Assembly (NCBI GenBank): GCA_023229045.1
Contig: JALOAB010000006.1
Coordinates: 1 to 29,991 of the forward strand
Length of the DNA: 29,991 bases
Reading direction: 5' to 3'
From: Fidelibacterota bacterium
GTDB lineage: Bacteria > Fidelibacterota > UBA2242
Shown here piece after piece: positions 13,767-20,168 of this stretch. Within the stretch, counting starts at the first letter, position 1. Every line of letters starts with the position of its first letter. The position numbers and the translations under genes were made by a program. The notes beneath the pieces are model-generated. The model was not told where the DNA came from. It ran no database searches and saw only the letters and a list, made by a program, of their open reading frames with translations.

Positions 13767-15233
13767 ATGTTGACCTTAATCTTTTTATCGAGCGGTTTGT
13801 TTTTCGGGTGGTCGCTGGGCGCCAATGTTGGCGGCAATACGTGGGGCACGGCAGTTTCAACTCGAATGGTCAGGTTTCGCACGGCGGCCTTGATCGCGTC
13901 CATCTTTATCATTCTGGGCGCGGTCATTTCCGGTGAAGGCGCTAGTGATACTCTCGGTAAACTCGGTTCGGTCAACGAAATCGCCGGGGCGTTTATGGTA
14001 GTGCTTTCGGCCGCTTTTACGGTTTTTGCGATGACCCGGGCGCATCTGCCGGTTTCGACATCCCAGGCGATCGTCGGCTCGATTATTGGTTGGAATTTTT
14101 TCGCGGGTATGTTAACTGATTTTACCGTGCTGGGGAAGATTGTGGCTTCCTGGATTACCAGTCTGATACTGGCGGGCATATTTGCGGCGATTTTGTTTTT
14201 GCTGATGAAAAAATGGCTTGCCACCTTGAAGATCAGCATCTTTAGGATGGATACCTTGACCCGGATCGGATTAATTGTGCTGGGCGCCTTAGGTTCGTAT
14301 GCGCTGGGCGCGAATAATATTGCCAATGTCATGGGCGTTTTTGTGCCGATTTCACCATTCAAGTCACTGAAGTTTGGAATTTTTGAGTTGACCAGTACGG
14401 AATTGTTATTTCTGCTGGGTGGAATTGCCATTGCGGTTGGAATTTTTACCTATTCGAAGCGCGTCATGATGACTGTTGGTCAAAAAGTGACCAGACTGAC
14501 GCCGCAAACGGCTTTGGTGGTCATTATGGCGACGGCGGTCGTGCAGTTGTTGTTTGCTTCACAAAGCTTGCATAATTTTTTAATTAACAATGGCTTGCCG
14601 GCTTTACCGCTGGTGCCGGTGTCCAGTTCGCAATTGGTAATCGGGGCGATTCTGGGAATTGGATTGAGCGGGCGCGAGCGCCGGAACATTAACTTGAAAA
14701 TATTAGGAAGAATCGCTTCCGGCTGGATAATGACTCCGATAATTGCCGCGATCGTTACCTTTATCTGTTTATTTATTCTGCAGAATGTTTTCGACCAGCG
14801 GGTTTATCGACGAGTCGGATATGAGATCAATGAAGTGGTCGCCGACCGCCTGGCAAGGCAAAATATTGAAATCGATGTCGTCGAACTCGAAGGCAGTTAT
14901 CGTAACATCTATCAAATGCATAAAGTTTTAAAGAAATATAATTTCGATAAAGCCACGATCGCTAAAATCAGCGAAATCGGCGAGGTTGATGTTTTCTCTA
15001 TAACAAACACAGCCCGCTTCCAGCGCAAAGTAGCCCGATGGTTTACTGCGGCTGAAATTCAATCGATTCGCCGTATGGAAAATCAGACATTCCAGCATCG
15101 CTGGGAACTCCTGAACGCCCTGCAAAGAGTCGATCGGGTATGGCGGGCAAAAAAAGACGAGCCGGAAAGCGCCAGAGAGGCTCGCGAACGCAAACTGGAA
15201 TACATTTTTAATTATTTCCGGGTAATCCAATAA
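13767..15233 (+). CDS. Pit-family inorganic phosphate transporter with C-terminal extension
   Basis: The 488-residue membrane protein has the two Pit signature repeats, GANVGGNTWG (18-27) and GANNIANVMG (near 181), each followed by several hydrophobic helices. About nine or ten membrane segments can be seen up to residue 345. It should import phosphate with a cation, as known for the family. After the last helix comes a hydrophilic, charged tail of about 140 residues (350-488) that ordinary Pit proteins lack. ATG 13767 begins seven bases after the CYTH stop and has no clear ribosome site. It is the last gene of the DUF47-CYTH-Pit operon; no terminator hairpin is obvious before the tRNA promoter 25 bases further on. 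Confidence 0.9.
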   Translation: MLTLIFLSSGLFFGWSLGANVGGNTWGTAVSTRMVRFRTAALIASIFIILGAVISGEGASDTLGKLGSVNEIAGAFMVVLSAAFTVFAMTRAHLPVSTSQAIVGSIIGWNFFAGMLTDFTVLGKIVASWITSLILAGIFAAILFLLMKKWLATLKISIFRMDTLTRIGLIVLGALGSYALGANNIANVMGVFVPISPFKSLKFGIFELTSTELLFLLGGIAIAVGIFTYSKRVMMTVGQKVTRLTPQTALVVIMATAVVQLLFASQSLHNFLINNGLPALPLVPVSSSQLVIGAILGIGLSGRERRNINLKILGRIASGWIMTPIIAAIVTFICLFILQNVFDQRVYRRVGYEINEVVADRLARQNIEIDVVELEGSYRNIYQMHKVLKKYNFDKATIAKISEIGEVDVFSITNTARFQRKVARWFTAAEIQSIRRMENQTFQHRWELLNALQRVDRVWRAKKDEPESAREARERKLEYIFNYFRVIQ

Positions 15234-15257
15234 TCCCCGCGGTTGTCCGATTTTTCC

Positions 15258-15286
15258 TTGAATAACCTTGAGTAAATAAGTTAAAT
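15258..15286 (+). promoter_or_regulatory. Promoter of the tRNA-Ser locus
   Basis: TTGAAT (15258-15263), a 17-base spacer and TTAAAT (15281-15286) are followed by a GC-rich ACGATCGC stretch and TTTTT before the tRNA begins at 15301. The tRNA-Arg promoter in this window has the same layout (17-base spacer, tRNA 15 bases after the -10 element, ACGCGC plus TTTTT). The -35 element is not duplicated in front of the intact tRNA copy. Confidence 0.6.
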
Positions 15287-15300
15287 TACGATCGCTTTTT

Positions 15301-15406
15301 GGAGAGGTGGCAGAGCGGTTGAATGCGGCGGCCTCGAAAGTCGTTTCCCGATTTATCGGGACGGGGGTTCTTCTGTAAGGAACTCCTGCGGAGGAATCCC
15401 TCCCTC
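15301..15406 (+). pseudogene. Broken tRNA-Ser(CGA) copy with a 23-base T-loop insertion
   Basis: Bases 15301-15370 are identical to the first 70 bases of the intact tRNA-Ser at 15512. Within the T loop, after GGGGGTTC, 23 extra bases (15371-15393) are inserted, then GAATCCCTCCCTC resumes (15394-15406). The sequence then changes to ATAATATT, so only the first part of the 3' acceptor strand is present and the acceptor stem cannot close. A normal mature tRNA is not expected. It has the best promoter of the locus. Confidence 0.8.
15371..15393. repeat. 23-base double-hairpin insertion in a tRNA T loop, copy 1
   Basis: The inserted bases contain two adjacent short palindromes, TTCTGTAAGGAA (TTCC/GGAA-like; imperfect here) and CTCC-TGC-GGAG. 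The second copy, at 15875-15897, differs by one base (TTCCGTAAGGAA) and makes the first stem perfect. Both copies sit at the same place between TTC and GAATC of the tRNA T loop. It resembles a tiny palindromic insertion element. Confidence 0.6.
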
Positions 15407-15511
15407 ATAATATTGTCCAATATGTAGACAAACATGATGAAAGTAGACCTTTTGTGTTCATTATTTTATTTTCAAACCAATGGTTATAAATGTAAATTAC
15501 GACCGCTTTTT

Positions 15512-15598
15512 GGAGAGGTGGCAGAGCGGTTGAATGCGGCGGCCTCGAAAGTCGTTTCCCGATTTATCGGGACGGGGGTTCGAATCCCTCCCTCTCCG
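15512..15598 (+). tRNA. tRNA-Ser(CGA), intact copy
   Basis: An 87-base class II tRNA folds with acceptor GGAGAGG/CCTCTCC, D arm, anticodon loop CTCGAAA (anticodon CGA, codon UCG), a long variable arm CCCGATTTATCGGG, and T arm GGGGG-TTCGAAT-CCCTC. The discriminator is G15598; CCA is not encoded. The 19 bases before it match the 5' flank of the broken copy with one mismatch, but the -35 element is absent, so it may depend on the promoter at 15258. A nuclease gene starts three bases after its mature end. Confidence 0.95.
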
Positions 15599-15601
15599 CA
15601 A

Positions 15602-15856
15602 ATGTATTACATTTATATCTTGAAAAGTATTAATGACCGTTTCCATTATATCGGTCATTCTGAAGATATTGAAACACGTCTCAAACAGCATAATGCCGGA
15701 AAGGTACGCGCAAGTAAAGCACATCGACCTTATACCTTGATATATTCAGAGGAACATCAAACTAAAAGCGAAGCACAAAAACGCGAATATTATCTCAAAC
15801 GAGGTAAAGGAAACATCTGGTTGAGAACGATGCTAATCGAAAAAGGACTTTGGTAA
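15602..15856 (+). CDS. Small GIY-YIG nuclease fused to the end of the tRNA-Ser locus
   Basis: This 84-residue single-domain protein has the YIYIL (3-7) and YIG (16-18) halves of the GIY-YIG motif, the catalytic arginine R26 in TRLKQHN, and the expected glutamate E62 in KREYYLK, so it looks active. It belongs to the small GIY-YIG class (YhbQ/UPF0213-like) with no separate DNA-binding domain. ATG 15602 is three bases after the mature tRNA end, leaving no room for a ribosome site. The same frame is open upstream to 15434 through the tRNA, but those residues are a translation of tRNA sequence. Its stop codon (15854-15856) is directly followed by a tRNA fragment. I infer that it is, or was, the nuclease of a tRNA-associated mobile element. 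Confidence 0.85.
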   Translation: MYYIYILKSINDRFHYIGHSEDIETRLKQHNAGKVRASKAHRPYTLIYSEEHQTKSEAQKREYYLKRGKGNIWLRTMLIEKGLW

Positions 15857-15915
15857 TTATCGGGACGGGGGTTCTTCCGTAAGGAACTCCTGCGGAGGAA
15901 TCCCTCCCTCTCCGC
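15857..15915 (+). pseudogene. 3' fragment of tRNA-Ser(CGA) carrying the T-loop insertion
   Basis: The fragment starts immediately after the nuclease stop codon, inside the variable arm (TTATCGGGAC), and runs through the T arm and 3' acceptor strand to the CTCTCCG end. Like the broken 5' copy it has a 23-base double-hairpin insertion in the T loop (15875-15897), with one base difference. The acceptor 5' strand, D arm and anticodon are missing. Confidence 0.8.
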
Positions 15916-16211
15916 GGATTAGTTTAGACAAGATTTACCTGTTTTTTTAGACAGGATTAACAGGATTGACAGGATTATTTATTGATGATATATCGAAAAG
16001 ACTTAAGTACACTTAGATAAATTTGAATTTTGCAATTTGCAATCTACAATTGAAAAAAGAATCCCTCCCTCTCCGCGGATTAGTTTAGACAAGATTTACC
16101 TGTTTTTTTAGACAGGATTAACAGGATTGACAGGATTATTTATTGATGATATATCGAAAAGACTTAAGTACGCTTAGATAAATTTGAATTTTGCAATCTC
16201 CAATCTACAAT
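15898..16211. repeat. 161-bp tandem duplication beginning with the tRNA-Ser 3' end
   Basis: The first unit (15898-16058) begins with the last 18 bases of the tRNA fragment (GAATCCCTCCCTCTCCG). The second begins the same way at 16059 and follows the first with one clear substitution until about 16190, then drifts within caatctacaat-type filler to about 16211. Each unit contains three ACAGGATT words at 9-base spacing (15951-15976 and 16112-16137), a dispersed repeat I recognise from other environmental genomes. No coding capacity is visible. The duplication must be fairly recent. Confidence 0.85.
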
Positions 16212-16214
16212 CTC

Positions 16215-16237
16215 CCCGCCTGACCAAGTCAGTCGGG
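16215..16237 (-). terminator. Hairpin downstream of cstA
   Basis: CCCGCCTGA (16215-16223) and TCAGTCGGG (16229-16237) pair over nine positions with one mismatch around CCAAG. It lies about 40 bases beyond the cstA stop on the minus strand. No T run follows, so it is only a possible terminator; it may equally be a dispersed palindromic repeat embedded in the caatctacaat filler around it. Confidence 0.35.
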
Positions 16238-16278
16238 CAGGCAACCTACAATCTACAATCTACAATTTCCCATCGCAC

Positions 16279-17919
16279 TCACCCAACGCTTTTCTTCCCG
16301 GATTCGCGAATCATAAAAATGGAAGTTTGCACAGTCAGCGTCAAAGCCATAACAAGAATCAGTCCGGAAGCAATTCCCAGGATATAATTTACGCTGATGA
16401 ATAGATTACGATAACTGAGTGTGAACAGCGCGGTGACTGTAATCAAGAGCATGATTATACCGGGAATCAGGGTGAACAAATAATTCTCTCTGATTTCAGC
16501 TAACCAGACCGAAATTGCCAGGAAAGCCAGAGCGGCCATCAACTGGTTGGCACTCCCGAAAATTGGCCAGATGGAATCACTTTTTCCGCTAAATGTCAAA
16601 GCGGCACCACAAGCGACTGTGATAAAAGTTGCCAGGTAACGATTCCGGGCGAAAATGTTCTGTTGTTCCGGAGTGCGATCCGGCATTTCGAAAAATTCCT
16701 GGAAGGCATAACGACCAATGCGGGTGACCGTATCCAGCGTTGTCAGGGTAAAGGCTGAGACGGCTAACGCGGTGAATATCCGCGCCGATTGAGTCGAGAT
16801 ATGCAGAAAGGGAATCGCACTCACAAAACGCCCGATCCCTTCCGAAAAAGCCAAAACGAAATTATTACTATTGTAAAATTCGGAAAATTCGACATTGCTC
16901 AGCGAAGCCACTGCTACTAACGACAATATTGCCAGTAATCCTTCTACTAACATCCCGCCATAACCAATTATCTGGGCATGCGATTCCGATTCCAACTGTT
17001 TGGAAGTAGTACCGGAAGCAATCAGCGAATGTGTTCCGCTGATTGCCCCGCAAGCGATTGTAACAAACAATAGCGGAAACAACGGGCCTATACTCGGTAT
17101 GTTGAAGCCATTAAAAGCATTGATGTTGATGGCCGGCCGTGCAAAAAATACTCCAAGTAAGCCGCCGACCAGAAGGGCATATAGTAGGAACGAATTCAAA
17201 TAGTCACGCGGCTGTAAAAGAATCCAGACCGGCGCTACGGATGCTATGAATATATAACAAATAAGGGCCCATTGCCAGAACTGACGACTGGCATGAAGCG
17301 GAAATAGAATCCCAATGTAAATACCAACAAATAACAAAATCACGCCGATTATGGTAGCCCATCCCCACGGTATTTTTAATTTGTAAATTGATAAACCGAA
17401 TAATAATGCCAGTAGCAGAAAAAATATCGAAGATGTCGCCGAGCTGGGTGAACTGACAAAGGTGTCGGCTATTAAATTGATAAAAACGGCTATCACCAGT
17501 ATAATCGTTGCCCAACAGAATAGCAGGAAAATCTGCTCGCCTTTTACACCAATATTCTTTTCAATGACATTGGCAATTGAACGCCCACGATGACGAATTG
17601 AGACGACTATCGCGCCGAAATCGTGAGTTCCGCCGATAAACATCGATCCGGCCATAATCCAGAGTGCGGCCGGCAACCAGCCGAAAGCCGCCGCTACAAT
17701 TGGTCCTACAATCGGTCCTGCTCCGGCAATCGAGGCAAAATGATGTCCAAAAAGTACCGGAACCCGGGCCGGGATATAATCGACGCCATCATAATTTGTT
17801 TTGGATGGAGTTAGACGATTGGCATCAATCTGGAATTTCCTTGAAAGGAACCTTCCGTAAAAACGATATGCCAATCCGAAAACCAGTAACACAAATAAAA
17901 TCAAGACGCTACCACTCAT
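16279..17919 (-). CDS. cstA: CstA family transporter (carbon starvation protein A)
   Basis: The 546-residue, highly hydrophobic protein has about 14 membrane segments and the CstA hallmark GHHFASIAGAGPIVGPIVA near residues 58-76, followed by GGTHDF. E. coli CstA has 701 residues; the shorter form lacks the long C-terminal part. The family imports pyruvate or peptides and is induced by carbon starvation in enterobacteria. The start has GAGGATAATAA immediately upstream on the minus strand. The gene is alone in its orientation and diverges from the DUF4922 gene across 155 bases. Pyruvate uptake would suit the fermentative, hydrogen-forming metabolism implied by the hydrogenase island, but that is inference. 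Confidence 0.9.
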   Translation of the reverse strand: MSGSVLILFVLLVFGLAYRFYGRFLSRKFQIDANRLTPSKTNYDGVDYIPARVPVLFGHHFASIAGAGPIVGPIVAAAFGWLPAALWIMAGSMFIGGTHDFGAIVVSIRHRGRSIANVIEKNIGVKGEQIFLLFCWATIILVIAVFINLIADTFVSSPSSATSSIFFLLLALLFGLSIYKLKIPWGWATIIGVILLFVGIYIGILFPLHASRQFWQWALICYIFIASVAPVWILLQPRDYLNSFLLYALLVGGLLGVFFARPAININAFNGFNIPSIGPLFPLLFVTIACGAISGTHSLIASGTTSKQLESESHAQIIGYGGMLVEGLLAILSLVAVASLSNVEFSEFYNSNNFVLAFSEGIGRFVSAIPFLHISTQSARIFTALAVSAFTLTTLDTVTRIGRYAFQEFFEMPDRTPEQQNIFARNRYLATFITVACGAALTFSGKSDSIWPIFGSANQLMAALAFLAISVWLAEIRENYLFTLIPGIIMLLITVTALFTLSYRNLFISVNYILGIASGLILVMALTLTVQTSIFMIRESGKKSVG

Positions 17920-18010
17920 TTATTATCCTCAAGATATGTGTATTTGCTATTTTAATAAACGTGGGAAAATATTCAATCCTGCGGAATTCTCAAACATCCA
18001 ATTTTAAAAA

Positions 18011-18039
18011 TTGTCTTTAATATCTCGCTTATGTATTTT
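18011..18039 (+). promoter_or_regulatory. Candidate promoter of the DUF4922 gene
   Basis: TTGTCT (18011-18016) and TATTTT (18034-18039) are 17 bases apart in the AT-rich divergent spacer between cstA and the plus-strand gene at 18075. A start site about seven bases downstream would give a short leader of roughly 30 bases. No ribosome site is clear. Confidence 0.35.
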
Positions 18040-18074
18040 ATTTATGTTTATTTTAACAGTAAGTTTTATTATCA

Positions 18075-19220
18075 ATGAATCTACTGAAACGGCATTTATC
18101 CGATGAAGAACTGGCTGGATATTTTCAGCAATTGGATTTCAATCCCGAAAAAATAGACGACAACTGTCGGTCGGAAACCTTGATCCTTCAGCAAACCGAT
18201 CCGGAAAAAGGTTATCCGCGACTGGTGAAAAATATGCAGACTTACAGTCAGGGGGTGTCGATAGAATTGCCGGTCGAAACTATTCCAGTCCGTCTGATGC
18301 TGAATCAAACCCGCCTAAAGAGTCTGACCTCCGGCATATTTGAAAAAAAAAGAATAGGACCTGACGATAAAGCCTGTAACCTGTGTAATCTCGATCGCGG
18401 TCAACGTGGTATAGTTATCACACTTTCAAATCAGCGACAGTATATTGTTTTGACCAATCCGGGAATTACATTGCCGGGCGACCTGACGATTGCCGCTATC
18501 CGACATGAAAATCAGTTGATCACCGGGCGATTTGGCGATATGATTGAGATTGCCCGGTTATTAAACAGTTTCGCGATTTATTTCAATGGCGCCTTAGCCG
18601 GTGCGTCCACTCCCCATCTCCATTTTCAGGCCGGTTACAAAGATAAACTTATCGGTGAAATCCAGATCCAGAAAATGCTTGCCGGTCAATCCGTTGGACA
18701 GGCACGGATGAAAAGGATCCTGAAAAACACAGATCTGGAAGTTTACGTCATTGAAAATTATTTGCGAGCTGTACATATTGTCGTGACTAAAAATCCGGAA
18801 TTGCTTTCCGAATTTTTCAATCGCTATCTGGCAGTTCTTAATGAAGTTAGCCATTCGATTCGGGGAATTCCGAATATCCCGGATTTTGGCAGTCTGATCC
18901 CGGCGCTGGGAATCGGGGAAAGCGAACCGCGCCTGAATATCATGCTGAAATATTATCCGGATTATGATGGCTACATTCTGGCGCTATTTCCTAAAACATC
19001 CAATCGTCCGCAATGTTATTTCAAAAAAGGGAAAGAACAGATATTGGTGGGTTTCGGTATAAAGGAATCTCTCGGCAATCTGATCACGGCGCGTGAAAAG
19101 GATTATGTGCGATTGGAAGCAAATCCAGAACTTATTTTTAAGATTTTTTCCGATACCTCGATTGCTCCTGAATCGATCGAAACCTTGAATGAATTATTGA
19201 GAAAGTCCAAAAGGAATTAA
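18075..19220 (+). CDS. DUF4922 / HIT-like nucleotidyltransferase-type protein
   Basis: The 381-residue protein matches the DUF4922 family as I remember it from Bacteroidota: CNLC (101-104), LTNPGITLPGDLTIAAIRHENQLI, RFGDMIEIARLLN, and YFNGALAGASTPHLHFQAG with the HIT-type H181-L-H183-F-Q185. The fold belongs near GalT, Ap4A phosphorylase and plant GDP-L-galactose phosphorylase, which carry out phosphorolysis or nucleotidyl transfer through a histidine. The substrate is unknown. In related proteins, the CxxC can bind a structural metal. The N-terminal 90 residues and C-terminal 120 residues look family-specific. It is divergently placed from cstA and followed by the tRNA-Arg promoter. Confidence 0.75.
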   Translation: MNLLKRHLSDEELAGYFQQLDFNPEKIDDNCRSETLILQQTDPEKGYPRLVKNMQTYSQGVSIELPVETIPVRLMLNQTRLKSLTSGIFEKKRIGPDDKACNLCNLDRGQRGIVITLSNQRQYIVLTNPGITLPGDLTIAAIRHENQLITGRFGDMIEIARLLNSFAIYFNGALAGASTPHLHFQAGYKDKLIGEIQIQKMLAGQSVGQARMKRILKNTDLEVYVIENYLRAVHIVVTKNPELLSEFFNRYLAVLNEVSHSIRGIPNIPDFGSLIPALGIGESEPRLNIMLKYYPDYDGYILALFPKTSNRPQCYFKKGKEQILVGFGIKESLGNLITAREKDYVRLEANPELIFKIFSDTSIAPESIETLNELLRKSKRN

Positions 19221-19254
19221 ATCCTAGAATTGAAGAGAATCTACGTTATTCCCC

Positions 19255-19283
19255 TTGCAAAATATCGTCGATAAATATAACTT
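19255..19283 (+). promoter_or_regulatory. Promoter of tRNA-Arg and probably the TPR gene
   Basis: TTGCAA (19255-19260), a 17-base spacer and TAACTT (19278-19283) are followed by ACGCGC and TTTTT. The tRNA begins 15 bases after the -10 element, exactly as at the tRNA-Ser locus. No second promoter is visible in the 29 bases between the tRNA and the TPR gene. Confidence 0.6.
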
Positions 19284-19297
19284 TACGCGCTTTTTGA

Positions 19298-19370
19298 GCC
19301 CTCGTAGTTCAAATGGATAGAATAGAGGATTCCTAATCCTTTGATCTGGGTTCAATTCCCGGCGAGGGTA
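19298..19370 (+). tRNA. tRNA-Arg(CCT)
   Basis: A 73-base tRNA folds with acceptor GCCCTCG/CGAGGGT (a G-U pair at the end), anticodon stem GAGGA/TCCTT, loop TTCCTAA (anticodon CCT, codon AGG), and T arm CTGGG-TTCAATT-CCCGG. The discriminator is A19370 and CCA is not encoded. The downstream TPR gene starts 29 bases later, so the tRNA and mRNA may share a transcript. Confidence 0.93.
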
Positions 19371-19399
19371 CGGAAAAAACAATGAAAAGGAGTAGATAG

Positions 19400-20095
19400 A
19401 TGCTCAGACCGAAAAAGAAAATAACCCGGAAAGAACTGAAGAAAGATCCGGTCCTCGAAAAAATATCGCAAATCGATAGTTTCGTTCGCACTCAGCGTAA
19501 CCTGGTAATGTATATTTCCTTAGGAGTGGTAGCGGTTGTCGTACTGACAATCTTGATAATCGGTTCAAAGCGGAAAGCCAATACGGCGGCGATGGGGGAT
19601 CTCGGATTAGCCGAAATGTCTATTGCCCGGAATGATTATGACGATGCGATTCTGCGTCTTGAAAATTTAATCGACAAGTATTCCCGCACTCACAGCGCCG
19701 GCATGGCGACAATCTTACTGGCGCGCAGTTATCTGGCTAAAGACGATTATGAGAATGCGCGGATTAATTTTGAAAAATACGCTGATGATTACGACGATGA
19801 TGCGATGCTGGCCGCGACAGCCTATTCCGGTCTGGGGATTTGCGCCGAACAAAATTCGGACTTTAAAGCCGCGGCTGAATATTTTGAAAAAGGAGCCAAA
19901 AAGTCACCTTATAAATTTCAAAAGCATGAACTGCTCTTGAATTCGGTACGCAACTACTTAAAATTCAATGATTATGAAAGTGCGGAAAAATTAGTCAATG
20001 TACTTTTGCAAGACGAACCCGAAGCAAAAAATAAGAACTCAGCGGAGTTACTTGCGGCACAGATCACTGCTCAAAAGGATTATTCATTAAAATAA
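19400..20095 (+). CDS. Membrane-anchored TPR-repeat protein
   Basis: The 231-residue protein has a basic cytoplasmic start (1-35), one transmembrane helix (about 37-57; VMYISLGVVAVVVLTILIIG) and a periplasmic or extracytoplasmic region with three to four tetratricopeptide repeats, recognisable from DYDDAILRLENLIDKY, DDYENARINFEKYADDY and SDFKAAAEYFEKGAK. This architecture resembles YfgM-like or BamD-like helpers of envelope protein assembly, but the exact role is unknown. AAAAGGAG lies seven bases before ATG 19400. A strong hairpin follows 41 bases after the stop. Confidence 0.75.
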   Translation: MLRPKKKITRKELKKDPVLEKISQIDSFVRTQRNLVMYISLGVVAVVVLTILIIGSKRKANTAAMGDLGLAEMSIARNDYDDAILRLENLIDKYSRTHSAGMATILLARSYLAKDDYENARINFEKYADDYDDDAMLAATAYSGLGICAEQNSDFKAAAEYFEKGAKKSPYKFQKHELLLNSVRNYLKFNDYESAEKLVNVLLQDEPEAKNKNSAELLAAQITAQKDYSLK

Positions 20096-20135
20096 GTTGC
20101 ACGAATCATAATAAATTACCTAAATTTGCCGTGTA

Positions 20136-20161
20136 AAAAGTGGGTTGAAAAACCCACTTTT
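20136..20161 (+). terminator. Intrinsic terminator or attenuator between the TPR gene and rimP
   Basis: AAAAGTGGGTT (20136-20146) and AACCCACTTTT (20151-20161) form a perfect 11-bp stem closed by a GAAA tetraloop. The A and T runs make it terminator-like in both directions. It lies only eight bases upstream of the rimP start. It may end the TPR transcript, or act as an attenuator of the translation operon if transcription continues, because no promoter fits between the hairpin and rimP. Confidence 0.75.
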
Positions 20162-20168
20162 GGTTTGA

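Noticed and set aside
15301..15406. First tRNA-Ser copy as a functional, perhaps intron-bearing, tRNA
   Set aside because: Even if the 23 bases were removed, the 3' acceptor strand ends CCTCATA and cannot pair with GGAGAGG.
15434..15601. N-terminal extension of the GIY-YIG frame through the tRNA
   Set aside because: The residues are a translation of tRNA-Ser and spacer, a known source of false N-termini; the nuclease fold begins at MYYIYIL.
15951..16137. CRISPR array from the ACAGGATT and 161-bp repeats
   Set aside because: ACAGGATT units are 8 bases with one-base gaps, and the 161-bp units have no spacers of uniform length; no cas genes are nearby.
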